Source: Lysinibacillus sp. B2A1 (lineage in GTDB: Bacteria; Bacillota; Bacilli; Bacillales_A; Planococcaceae). From it: 64,000 nucleotides of DNA. This document shows positions 26,669 to 34,748 of the stretch, one piece after another (position 1 is the first letter of the stretch; each line of letters opens with the position of its first letter). Both the position numbers and the translations under genes were made by a program. Under the pieces are notes generated by a model. The model saw only the letters and a list, made by a program, of their open reading frames with translations. It searched no databases and was not told where the DNA came from. Location of the stretch: the NCBI GenBank assembly GCA_002973635.1, contig CP027224.1, forward strand, positions 5,258,001 through 5,322,000, given 5' to 3'.

Positions 26669-26978
26669 GGCTTTAATAAATAATCTGTTGCTTCTATGTC
26701 AAAAGCATCTACAGCAAACTTCGCATGGGCTGTCACAAAAATAATTTGCATACTTGGATATTTAACTAGTAACTTTTTGGCAACTTGCAACTTATGAACG
26801 TCAATCATCTCCATATCTAAAAAAACGACATCTACTCGTTCTTTTTCAAAAAAGCAAATGCATCCCTTACATTTGTATATGTACCTTTAATGCAAATCGT
26901 AAATTGTATAAGCTTTTCTAGCATAATTCTTAACACATCTATTGCCATTTTTTCATCATCAATTATGACTATATTCAC
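26632..26978 (-). pseudogene. frameshifted response regulator (receiver domain)
   Basis: The GTG at 26978 overlaps the kinase stop (TAGTG). The frame MNIVIIDDEKMAIDVLR runs 48 codons and stops at 26832; a second frame from 26814 continues VDVVFLDMEM, IIFVTAHAKFAVDAFDIEAT and DYLLKPVRE. Together they are one receiver domain (Asp pair, phospho-Asp, Thr, Lys) broken by a single-base loss in the T/A-rich stretch near 26845. After KPVRE the receiver ends abruptly and toxin-fragment sequence follows, so the output domain is gone. Confidence 0.8.
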
Positions 26979-29059
26979 TATGCATCACCTTCTGGTAATA
27001 GAATAATAACAGTAGTTCCTTTACCTTCTTCACTATATATACGAAAACTGGCATTTCTAATAAGCCTAAATTTTTTCAACGGATTCGTAAATCCAATACG
27101 TGAGTTTTCTTCATTTACTAATCGTTGCAACTTTTCTTCTGAGATACCGACCCCATTATCATAAATTTTAATACGTATAAATTGTCCTTCTCGTTGCACA
27201 CTCACCTCAATAGTACCACCTTCTTTTTTCTTCGAAATTCCGTGAAAAACTGCATTTTCAACTATAGGCTGAATTGATAATGCTGGAATCAAAGATTGAA
27301 TGGACTCATCAATATCATACGCAACTGTAAGACGATCACCAAAGCGCATCTTTTCAATATAGAGATATGCTTTTACAAGGTCTATTTCATCTTCTATTGA
27401 AACCATGCTGTTACGATAATGGGCATTCAGCTTGGCACGGAAATAGGTTGCTAAACTGTATAACGCCTCTCGTGTATTTTCTATATCTGTATAGCTTAAG
27501 CCGATAATAGTATTAAGTGTATTGTAGACAAAATGAGGAGTTACTTGCGCATATAAATAATTCATTTCATCCTCAATCGCATCAATGGAGGATTGTCGAA
27601 CTGCTAGTAATGATTGAATACGCACTAGTAATTCATCCATCGCAATCGGTTTTTGCAGATAATCATTTGCCCCAACTTGTAAAGATAACACTAAATCTGA
27701 ATGCTGCATAATTGCTGTTAAAACAATAATCGGCAATTCCAACATATCATATTGCTTTCGTACTTGTTTGCATAATTCATAGCCTGACATACCATTCATC
27801 ATTAAGTCAACTAACATGCAATCTACTTTATGTTTCTTTATATAATCCATCGCATCAAACCCGTTATCTACCCCAATAACGGTATAGCCTTTTTGAATTA
27901 ATGCGTCCACTAGTACTTTTATATTCACATGATCATCATCAACAATGAGTATGGTTTTGTCATTACCTTTATGCAATAATGGTAAATCTAGCTGTAGTAT
28001 AGTATTATCTGCTCGATTGCCCATCTGTTGTTGTGTTTCAATATCTAGTTTTTCGAGTGTGGCAAGTGGCACCGTAAAAGTAAAAATTGTTCCAACACCT
28101 AATGTACTTGTTACATGAATTTCCCCATTTAACTGTTCTACTATATTTTTTGAGATACTTAATCCTAACCCAAGTCCCCCACTTTTTTTACCTTTCTTTA
28201 CTTGATAAAAGGAATTAAAAATTCGATCTAAGTCTTGTGATGGTATACCAATTCCAGTATCGCTTACTTGTATTTCCATATAATCATTACGTACACTAGC
28301 TAAGACTGTAATTTGTCCATGTTTTGTATGTTGCAGAGCATTATAAAGTAAATTATAAAGCACTTGTTTCAATCGTAATTCATCTGTATACATATGGGGT
28401 AAATTAGAATCTACTGCACTCATTAATCTTATGGATGTATCACTCGACATTAAACTACGAATTTCCTCAATTACTTCATCAATTACGCTTATCGGAACAA
28501 CACGAGGGATAACACGAACTTCTCCGGTCATATGATTCGAAGAAATCAATAAATCCTCTACTAAATAACCTAAACGTTGCGCGACATTATGTATTAAAAT
28601 GACATTTTCTTGTTGCTCACGCTTTAAAGGTCCTTGTACACCTTCCATTAATGATTTGGATATATTTAAAATACCATTTAAAGGCGTACGTAATTCATGA
28701 GACGTTTTCAATAAAAACTCATCCTTCATTTGATTATGCATCAATAGCTCTTCCGATAACGCTTGAACTTCCTTAAAAGATGTATTTGCTCGGAAGCTAA
28801 GCAGAGATGCAAAACTATATAGTGTAAAAATAAACAATAATTGTTCACTATAAACTATAGGTATATCAAAAATGTAATACATTACCATCAAAAAAGTATA
28901 ACAAGTAAGAGATACTAAAAGAATTAGAATATAACGTGAACCTTCTACACCTTTCATAAGCACACGTAATAGCACAAACACATTATAAAGCCCAACTGGA
29001 ATAAAAATTACTGCGAAGATTATTTGTGAAAGAGCTAGATTTTCTATTGGTATAATCAT
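26978..29059 (-). CDS. hybrid sensor histidine kinase (membrane, HisKA, receiver, LytS-type kinase)
   Basis: A 693-residue open frame. Three hydrophobic segments (about 8-33, 42-63, 72-90) are followed by HisKA (SHELRTPLNG, His121), HATPase_c (DTGIGI, GLGLGLSI), a receiver domain (about 370-490, VDDDHVNI, VDLMMNG), then a LytS-type His-kinase region (YAQVTPHFVYNTLN) and a second HATPase_c (YDNGVGI). It overlaps the upstream frame by 4 bp (ATGA). The membrane segments look like the end of a 7TMR-DISM module begun in the upstream frame, so this is probably the 3' part of one broken gene. Confidence 0.75.
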   Translation of the reverse strand: MIIPIENLALSQIIFAVIFIPVGLYNVFVLLRVLMKGVEGSRYILILLVSLTCYTFLMVMYYIFDIPIVYSEQLLFIFTLYSFASLLSFRANTSFKEVQALSEELLMHNQMKDEFLLKTSHELRTPLNGILNISKSLMEGVQGPLKREQQENVILIHNVAQRLGYLVEDLLISSNHMTGEVRVIPRVVPISVIDEVIEEIRSLMSSDTSIRLMSAVDSNLPHMYTDELRLKQVLYNLLYNALQHTKHGQITVLASVRNDYMEIQVSDTGIGIPSQDLDRIFNSFYQVKKGKKSGGLGLGLSISKNIVEQLNGEIHVTSTLGVGTIFTFTVPLATLEKLDIETQQQMGNRADNTILQLDLPLLHKGNDKTILIVDDDHVNIKVLVDALIQKGYTVIGVDNGFDAMDYIKKHKVDCMLVDLMMNGMSGYELCKQVRKQYDMLELPIIVLTAIMQHSDLVLSLQVGANDYLQKPIAMDELLVRIQSLLAVRQSSIDAIEDEMNYLYAQVTPHFVYNTLNTIIGLSYTDIENTREALYSLATYFRAKLNAHYRNSMVSIEDEIDLVKAYLYIEKMRFGDRLTVAYDIDESIQSLIPALSIQPIVENAVFHGISKKKEGGTIEVSVQREGQFIRIKIYDNGVGISEEKLQRLVNEENSRIGFTNPLKKFRLIRNASFRIYSEEGKGTTVIILLPEGDA

Positions 29060-30033
29060 ACTATTTTTTGTAATCGGATTGTAAATCCCATAGATAAAAA
29101 AAGTAAACCTAACAAAATACTAATAATATAAATCGCTTTTTTCCTCATAAACTCCGGATACAAATAATAGAGAAATAATGCTAAACAAACATCAACAAGT
29201 GGTAAAATTCCTAATTGTAAACGTACTTGCTCATTTATAGTTAAATGTGTAAAAATAAGAAAAAATACTTTTTCATTAGTAAACGACATGTACAGTCCGA
29301 ATAATATAGTGAATAACCCCAAAAACAATTCTTCTTTACGCTTCCGATTTTGACTATATGATATAATATAAATTGCACCGAATACAATATAACCAATACA
29401 TACAAACGATTCTGCTAAAATTTTCATGCTAAAATCTCTTTGAATAGCTTCCTTTGTTCCAAACTCAATAGGAAAGGTAATACCAGATTTTGGATAATTA
29501 TAATTTCCGACATGAATTACAATATCAAGCATTAGATTCTCACTATGTGCAAACACCGTATATTTATCATCATTTTCGAACTTAAAGTCCTTTAAGGTTT
29601 CACTCGGATTCCCCATACTACCTACATCTTCTCCATTTATGAAAACACGGTTAGATTGGCGAATTGAACGAATGTATAATCCATATTCCCCTTCAATTGG
29701 TACATTTATCTTAACATGATATGTTCCTACAGTAAGTCCTTCCTCATTTGGTTCTACAAAACTATTCCAAGTAGCTGGCACCTCAATTGGTATTTTCTCG
29801 CTCTCGTACGCGTCAAATGAATCACTTGACGATATTAAGATATTTGGATAGAACGACCATTCTCCATCTAATTTTAAAATAGTATTTTCTTGTAGTTCTT
29901 TTTCTTCAATCGTAACTATCCCATTCTGCGCAATCCGCTGACTACTACTAACAAAATAATCTCCATTGCCAACAAAAAATACGATAATAAATAGCATGAT
30001 AATGGTCACAGTAATGCTAATATTTTTTTTCAC
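29056..30033 (-). CDS. 7TMR-DISM sensor N-terminal part (probably split from the kinase by a frameshift)
   Basis: 325 residues from the GTG at 30033, preceded by GGGAGG. An N-terminal membrane segment (about 5-21) is followed by an extracytoplasmic beta-rich 7TMR-DISM ligand-binding-like domain (LDGEWSFYP, GTYHVKINVP, VFINGEDVG) and about five membrane segments (about 196-317), after which the frame stops at 29056. The seven-helix module is incomplete here and appears to continue in the next frame. A one-base indel near 29065-29080 would join the two into one kinase of about 1,020 residues. Confidence 0.65.
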   Translation of the reverse strand: MKKNISITVTIIMLFIIVFFVGNGDYFVSSSQRIAQNGIVTIEEKELQENTILKLDGEWSFYPNILISSSDSFDAYESEKIPIEVPATWNSFVEPNEEGLTVGTYHVKINVPIEGEYGLYIRSIRQSNRVFINGEDVGSMGNPSETLKDFKFENDDKYTVFAHSENLMLDIVIHVGNYNYPKSGITFPIEFGTKEAIQRDFSMKILAESFVCIGYIVFGAIYIISYSQNRKRKEELFLGLFTILFGLYMSFTNEKVFFLIFTHLTINEQVRLQLGILPLVDVCLALFLYYLYPEFMRKKAIYIISILLGLLFLSMGFTIRLQKIV

Positions 30034-30273
30034 TATCACGCCTCCCCTACTTGAACACAATTATGTATAACATCAAACTATCAGTTTGTTAGAATTAAAT
30101 CCATTATGCAATATGACTTTTCACCTGTATTTCTATTATCGGTCCCCTTACGCATCCTATCATAGGTCTGTTAAACAAATTCTGAACAAACCATATTGTA
30201 AATGCATCGTCTAGTATGAATTACTATCACTAATTTTAAGTTATTATTATCACTTCACTCTTTTTAAATATCC
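30034..30273. other. intergenic region upstream of the kinase operon
   Basis: About 240 bp with no gene. It should carry the promoter of the minus-strand kinase operon. I do not see a clear -35/-10 pair or operator. Confidence 0.4.
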
Positions 30274-30303
30274 AAGCAGGCTAAGGAAATCCGTAGCCTA
30301 CTT
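30274..30303 (-). terminator. weak hairpin after the SLH fragment
   Basis: AAGCAGGCTA (30274-30283) pairs with TAGCCTACTT (30294-30303) with one mismatch. The minus-strand tail is only moderately U-rich. Confidence 0.4.
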
Positions 30304-30308
30304 GTTGT

Positions 30309-30437
30309 TTATTTAGATAACTGCTCTGCACTGTCTTCATTTATATAATACGAATGATTTTTCGCTGCTTCTTCAATCTCTTTAAATGCCCAGTGCGTTG
30401 CTTTCACATCTGGGAAGCTTGGCCTTGTAACACCGTT
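30309..30437 (-). pseudogene. C-terminal fragment of an S-layer-homology protein
   Basis: A minus-strand frame of 42 codons reads PSFPDVKATHWAFKEIEEAA and ends EQLSK. FPDV...HWAFKEIE is the core of an SLH cell-wall-binding motif. The start and the rest of the protein are missing. Confidence 0.5.
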
Positions 30438-30580
30438 TAATTGTAGTAGGGTTATACGTATATATAGCGAATAAAATCGAAATTAGTGGACTTCTAAATT
30501 TCGTTATACTTTATATTGCTCTTACATTGGTTACTTTTCTATTTCAAAAAATTGAAGAGAAAAGTAAAAAAGAAGAGTAA
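30431..30580 (+). pseudogene. C-terminal fragment of a membrane protein
   Basis: A plus-strand frame with no start reads one and a half hydrophobic segments (LIVVGLYVYIANKIE, LLNFVILYIALTLVTFLF) and ends in a charged tail, KIEEKSKKEE. Its 5' side abuts the SLH fragment on the opposite strand, so a rearrangement joined two broken genes near 30437. Confidence 0.45.
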
Positions 30581-30640
30581 GAAAAAATCAGTATGGTTTA
30601 GAAAGCTATTTTGGGAAAAATTTAATTTGAATAATTTCTT

Positions 30641-30686
30641 AGGCTGTAGACAAAGTCAAAATCTGAGTTTGCCTACAGCCTTTTTT
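30641..30686 (+). terminator. terminator after the membrane-protein fragment
   Basis: AGGCTGTAG (30641-30649) pairs with CTACAGCCT (30673-30681), extended by CAAA/TTTG, then a T-run. Confidence 0.8.
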
Positions 30687-30810
30687 CATTTAAAATAAGA
30701 ATTTATTTGAAGCACTTAGCAAGGCGATTAAGCTACTTGATTGATTGGAATGATAGTTTGGATAGATTGAACATTAAGTGACCCTCGTAAGTGTCTCATA
30801 GGCTTCTCAC

Positions 30811-31236
30811 ATGTATCTACAAAGTAGTGGTGAGATTCTTCAATGGAAAGCTAAGCAACAGGAGCTTTATGAAGAGATGGGATTTAAAATTGCTATAGAA
30901 GAGCTACAGCCTGTTTTTACCCGTTTTCATCAACAGAAGTATGAAATGACATATATGCGGGAGTCAACGCCTAATGATAAACTTGTAGCCTTTTATGGGC
31001 GTCACCCTAATCTACATCGTATTAAGGTACATGATTTTAGACATACACATGCCTCATTATTGTTTGAAACGGGAGCAAGTTTAAAAGATGTACAGGCAAG
31101 GCTTGGTCATAGTGATATTAAAACTACGATGGATATTTACACACATGTTACACAAACAGCACGTGAAAAACTAGCAGATCAGTTCAAAATTACATTGATT
31201 TTTAATCAAGGGGTATTATTTTTGTTATCAACGTAA
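30811..31236 (+). pseudogene. tyrosine recombinase (integrase), truncated
   Basis: Only the catalytic C-terminal part remains: VHDFRHTHASLLFETGAS (HxxRH box), QARLGHSDIKTTMDIYTHV (second His and the nucleophile Tyr). About 230 N-terminal residues and the box-I Arg region are missing; GEIL is all that is left of that box and an internal stretch looks deleted. Near 31185 a one-base loss replaces the expected NYIDF terminus with an unrelated tail. It lies 58 bp from the att-like repeat, the usual place for an integrase. Confidence 0.85.
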
Positions 31237-31270
31237 AAAAGCTCCTCTCAGGTAAACCTGAGAAGAGCTT
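31234..31270. terminator. bidirectional terminator after rpsI and the integrase
   Basis: AAGCTCCTCTCAGGT (31239-31253) and ACCTGAGAAGAGCTT (31256-31270) form a long stem with one mismatch; a run of six U follows on the minus strand. It now ends the rpsI transcript and lies inside the integrated element. Confidence 0.85.
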
Positions 31271-31293
31271 GAAAACGTTGATATAACAACGAT

Positions 31294-31311
31294 ATTAACG
31301 TTTTGAGAACT
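31294..31311. repeat. att-like direct repeat at the rpsI 3' end
   Basis: ATTAACGTTTTGAGAACT, the last codons and stop of rpsI, identical to 26207-26224. Confidence 0.75.
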
Positions 31312-31687
31312 GAGGTGCACGACGAGCGCCGCGTAGACCTGGTTTTTTACGTTCTTTCATGCGTGAATCACGAGTAAGTAATCCAGCAGATTTTAATGCA
31401 GCACGGAAATCTGGGTCTACTTGAAGTAGAGCACGAGCGATACCGTGACGAACAGCACCAGCTTGACCAGTGTATCCACCACCGTTAACGTTTACGTGGA
31501 TATCATAGCTTCCTGTAGTTTCAGTAGCTACTAATGGTTGTTTAATTACTTCACGTAGTGCAGCGAATGGTACGTATTCTTCGATTTCACGTTTGTTGAT
31601 AACAATTTTACCTGTACCTGGTACTAAACGTACGCGAGCTACAGAGCTTTTACGGCGACCAGTGCCGATGTATTGAACTTGTGCCAA
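31295..31687 (-). CDS. rpsI: 30S ribosomal protein S9
   Basis: Small-subunit protein whose C-terminal tail reaches the P-site tRNA. It has 130 residues, starts [19 protein letters not shown] and ends with the conserved FSKR. It lies downstream of rplM with a GGAGGA site, the standard rplM-rpsI pair. The final 18 bp serve as an integration site for the neighbouring element, which leaves the protein sequence unchanged. Confidence 0.98.
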   Translation of the reverse strand: MAQVQYIGTGRRKSSVARVRLVPGTGKIVINKREIEEYVPFAALREVIKQPLVATETTGSYDIHVNVNGGGYTGQAGAVRHGIARALLQVDPDFRAALKSAGLLTRDSRMKERKKPGLRGARRAPQFSKR

Positions 31688-31712
31688 AGTAATATCCTCC
31701 TCTTAATTTATA

Positions 31713-32150
31713 TTATCCGCGAAGCTCGTATGCTTCTGGTTTTTGTGCAGCATGTGGATGCTCTGTTCCTGTGTAAACATTTAGTTTACCGAACATTTTG
31801 CGACCTAAAGAGTTTTTAGGAAGCATACCTTTAACTGCTAATTCGATCATTCTAGTTGGGTACTTGTCTAGCATTTCACCAGCAGTACGAGTTTTTAAAC
31901 CACCTGCAAATTGAGTGTGGTGACGGTAAAGTTTACCCTCTAATTTGTTACCAGTTAAATGGATTTTATCAGCGTTGATGATGATTACGTGATCACCTGT
32001 GTCAACGTTTGGTGTGAATGTTGGTTTATGTTTACCACGTAAGATTGCAGCTACTTCAGAAGCTAAACGTCCAAGAGTTTGGCCTTCTGCATCAACTACT
32101 AACCATTTACGGTCTACTTCGTGACCTTTAGCCATGAATGTTGTACGCAT
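31713..32150 (-). CDS. rplM: 50S ribosomal protein L13
   Basis: Early-assembly large-subunit protein, 145 residues, with the family stretches [29 protein letters not shown] and the C-terminus [14 protein letters not shown] precedes MRTT. It is first in the rplM-rpsI operon and is preceded by a leader resembling the L13 autoregulatory RNA and a strong promoter. Confidence 0.98.
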   Translation of the reverse strand: MRTTFMAKGHEVDRKWLVVDAEGQTLGRLASEVAAILRGKHKPTFTPNVDTGDHVIIINADKIHLTGNKLEGKLYRHHTQFAGGLKTRTAGEMLDKYPTRMIELAVKGMLPKNSLGRKMFGKLNVYTGTEHPHAAQKPEAYELRG

Positions 32151-32166
32151 GTATATATCCTCCTAA

Positions 32167-32249
32167 TCGATTCGATTACCGTTATTTTTCATTAAACTAC
32201 ACTATAAGTTTCGGGGCTTATTTGTGGTGGTAATGAAAATACCATCTGT
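32167..32249 (-). promoter_or_regulatory. candidate L13 autoregulatory leader
   Basis: In the rplM 5' UTR TATTTTCATTA and TAATGAAAAATA can pair over an inner structure with GCCCCGAAAC, close to the start of the transcript. Position and pairing fit the Firmicute L13 leader to which L13 binds; identification is by resemblance. Confidence 0.5.
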
Positions 32250-32250
32250 T

Positions 32251-32279
32251 ATCATATAATGAATGACTTTTAAAGTCAA
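32251..32279 (-). promoter_or_regulatory. promoter of rplM-rpsI
   Basis: TTGACT (32279-32274), 17-bp spacer, TATGAT (32256-32251) on the minus strand, about 100 bp before rplM. Confidence 0.8.
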
Positions 32280-32328
32280 GCAATTTCATTAAACACCTGG
32301 TGAAGTTGTTCAGAATTATAAGACATGA

Positions 32329-33069
32329 CTAATAGAACACTTTTTCTAAGTATAACCCTTGTGGCGGTGCGGTTTTTCCCGCTTTATCACGATCTTCTGA
32401 GGCGATGACAAGTGCCACATTATCTATAGCACGGCGACCTACACCAACCTCCCAAAGTGTACCTGCAATAATACGAACCATATTATATAAGAAGCCAGTG
32501 CCTTCAATCACCATATGAAGCTCTTCCCCATGCCATTCAAATTGCAGTGTCGTTACTGTGCGTACTTTATCCTTCACACTCGTATTCGCTGCGCAAAAGC
32601 ATGAAAAGTCATGTGTACCCATGATAGCCTTCGCCGCCTCCTGCATCGCATCCACATTGGGTTTGACACCATTTGTCTCAACCGTGTAATGTCTACGGAA
32701 TGGGCTTTGGACGGGCTCACAAGACCAAATATAGCGGTATCGCTTTCCAGTCACACTGTACCGCGCATGGAAATCATGTGCCACTTCCTCTACTGACAAT
32801 ACGCGAATATCTCTAGGGAGCTGCACATTCAAAGCCTTGCTATACTTGTCAGCTGGGATGGCGAGTGGTGTATCAAAATGCAATGTCTGTCCGGTTGCAT
32901 GGACTCTCGCATCTGTACGGCCACTTGCTGTAACCTTTATCTTTTCCCCTTTATGCATAATGGCAAGAACACGCTCAAGCTCAGCCTGAACTGTCCGCTC
33001 TCCAGGCTGTACTTGATAGCCAGAAAAGTGTGTTCCATCATAGCTAATAATTAATTTTAATCTTCGCAT
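32329..33069 (-). CDS. truA: tRNA pseudouridine(38-40) synthase TruA
   Basis: Isomerises uridines 38-40 in the anticodon arm of tRNA. It has 246 residues. The catalytic Asp is in ASGRTDARVHA (about residue 52), and RRLKLIISYDGTHFSGYQ and GTGFLYNMVRIIAGTL are typical. It follows ecfT by 13 bp in the conserved ecfA1-ecfA2-ecfT-truA order. Confidence 0.97.
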   Translation of the reverse strand: MRRLKLIISYDGTHFSGYQVQPGERTVQAELERVLAIMHKGEKIKVTASGRTDARVHATGQTLHFDTPLAIPADKYSKALNVQLPRDIRVLSVEEVAHDFHARYSVTGKRYRYIWSCEPVQSPFRRHYTVETNGVKPNVDAMQEAAKAIMGTHDFSCFCAANTSVKDKVRTVTTLQFEWHGEELHMVIEGTGFLYNMVRIIAGTLWEVGVGRRAIDNVALVIASEDRDKAGKTAPPQGLYLEKVFY

Positions 33070-33082
33070 ATAGCTAACTCCT

Positions 33083-33879
33083 TTAACTTCTATAGAAGAA
33101 TAGCAATACAGCTATTGCTACTAATAACACCAGTGCAAATGTGTCACCCATATCCCACTTTAACTTACGATATCTAGTGCGTCCCTCTCCTCCACGGTAG
33201 CCTCTTACTTCCATAGCTGTTGCTAAATCTTCTGCCCGTTTAAAGGCACTAACAAAGAGAGGTACTAGCAATGGGACAACAGCTTTAATACGATCCGATA
33301 TCGGTCCTGAGGATAAATCTGAGCCTCGTGCCATTTGAGCCTTCATAATTTTATCTGTCTCATCCATTAACGTAGGAATGAAGCGCAATGAAATAGACAT
33401 CATCAAGGCTAACTCATGTACAGGCACTTTTAATGCTTTTAATGGATTTAGCAGTACTTCAATGCCATCTGTAATTGAAATTGGTGACGTGGTAAGTGTT
33501 AAAATAGATGTCATAAAGACCAATACTAGAAAACGGACCGAAATAAATATCCCTTGTCGTATTCCCTCTTCGTAGATTTTAATAAACTTCCAATCAAATA
33601 CCAGAGCCCTTCTCTTGTCATAAAAATATGAAGTAGGAAGGTAAAGGCCATTAAAAAGAGTACTGGCTTTAAACCGTTGATTAAAAAATACAGACGTATA
33701 CGCGATACAAATACAATGAGTAAGGTAAAGGCTAGAAGCATAGCATATGTCGCCGTATTGTTTGCTAAAAATACGATTATAATGAACGCAAAGACAAATA
33801 TTAGCTTTGAACGCGGATCAAGCTTATGAACGGGAGAATTTCCTGGTAGGAAGCGTCCAAATATCATTTTCTCCATCAT
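33083..33879 (-). pseudogene. ecfT: ECF transporter transmembrane protein EcfT, frameshifted
   Basis: EcfT couples the energising ATPases to vitamin-binding S-components. Here two frames cover one gene: 33879-33526 (117 codons, [26 protein letters not shown]) and 33523-33083 ([15 protein letters not shown], the coupling motifs [12 protein letters not shown] and [13 protein letters not shown]). The first runs out of frame after IGSLLK; restoring one base in the T-run near 33584-33590 gives the family sequence [14 protein letters not shown] and one protein of about 265 residues. Either a real loss or a sequencing error. Confidence 0.85.
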
Positions 33880-34748
33880 GATTCTGCACGCTCCTCTCGT
33901 AGCATTCGAGCAACTTCAGTAGCGAGCTCTTCTTCCGTTAAACATACTTTTTGGAAAGGCTTTTTCATCATTTGCTCGATTTTTTGTTGAAAGCGTACAA
34001 TACGAGGAGGCTCTAAGCGGAAACTCTTTAATGTCTCCACATCTTTAAAAATTTCTTGCGGTGTACCACTCAATATGTTTTTTCCTTCGTGCATAATAAC
34101 AATATTATCTGCATAACGAGCTGCGTCTTCCATACTATGCGTAACTAGAATTGTTGTAAGCCCTCGTTCTTGATGAAGCCTATAAAACATATCCATAATT
34201 TCTTTTTGACCACGAGGATCAAGCCCAGCCGTTGGTTCATCTAAAACAATCACTTCTGGCTCCATGGCTAATACCCCTGCAATTGCCACTCGTCGCATCT
34301 GTCCACCTGATAAATCAAAAGGTGATTTTTCAAGTACATTCTCTGGTAGACCTACTAAGCCTACTAGTTCCTTTGCACGAGCTTCTGCCTCTTGCTCCGA
34401 GACACCGAAATTCATAGGACCAAACATAATATCCTTTAGCACAGTTTCTTCAAACAGCTGATGCTCTGGAAATTGAAACACAATACCAACCTTTTGGCGA
34501 ACAGCCTTTAAATCCTTCACCTTTTTACCAGCTACAACAATACGGTCTCCTATATGTACTTCACCAGAAGTAGGTTTTAGAAGTGCGTTAAAATGCTGAA
34601 GAATGGTTGATTTACCGGAGCCTGTATGCCCAATAATCGCTTGATACGTATGTGACGGGATTTCAAAATCTACATCGAATAATGCCCGTTTTTCAAAAGG
34701 TGTTCCTTGTGCATAGGCATAGCTTACTTGTTGAAGTTTGATGTCCAT
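33876..34748 (-). CDS. ecfA2: energy-coupling factor ATPase EcfA2
   Basis: ABC-type ATPase of the shared ECF vitamin/metal uptake module. It has 290 residues with Walker A GHTGSGKST, FQFPEHQLFEETV Q-loop, signature LSGGQMRR, Walker B VIVLDEPTAGLDP and switch His in LVTHSM. It overlaps ecfA1 by 25 bp and ecfT by 4 bp, so the three are coupled. Confidence 0.95.
   Translation of the reverse strand: MDIKLQQVSYAYAQGTPFEKRALFDVDFEIPSHTYQAIIGHTGSGKSTILQHFNALLKPTSGEVHIGDRIVVAGKKVKDLKAVRQKVGIVFQFPEHQLFEETVLKDIMFGPMNFGVSEQEAEARAKELVGLVGLPENVLEKSPFDLSGGQMRRVAIAGVLAMEPEVIVLDEPTAGLDPRGQKEIMDMFYRLHQERGLTTILVTHSMEDAARYADNIVIMHEGKNILSGTPQEIFKDVETLKSFRLEPPRIVRFQQKIEQMMKKPFQKVCLTEEELATEVARMLREERAES

Larger units (their letters stand above)
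26225..31293. mobile_element. decayed integrated element in the 3' end of rpsI
   Basis: About 5.1 kb between two 18-bp copies of the rpsI 3' end. The rpsI-proximal end holds a broken tyrosine recombinase. The rest contains a sensor kinase, a frameshifted response regulator, a toxin tail, an SLH fragment and a membrane fragment, all truncated or frameshifted except the large kinase open frame. rpsI is a recognised target of tyrosine-integrase elements in Firmicutes. No replication or conjugation gene remains, so the original element type is unknown. Confidence 0.65.

Noticed and set aside
30516..30698. 60-codon plus-strand frame rich in Lys
   Set aside because: It is an out-of-frame shadow of the membrane-protein fragment ending at 30580 and runs through the terminator at 30641-30686.
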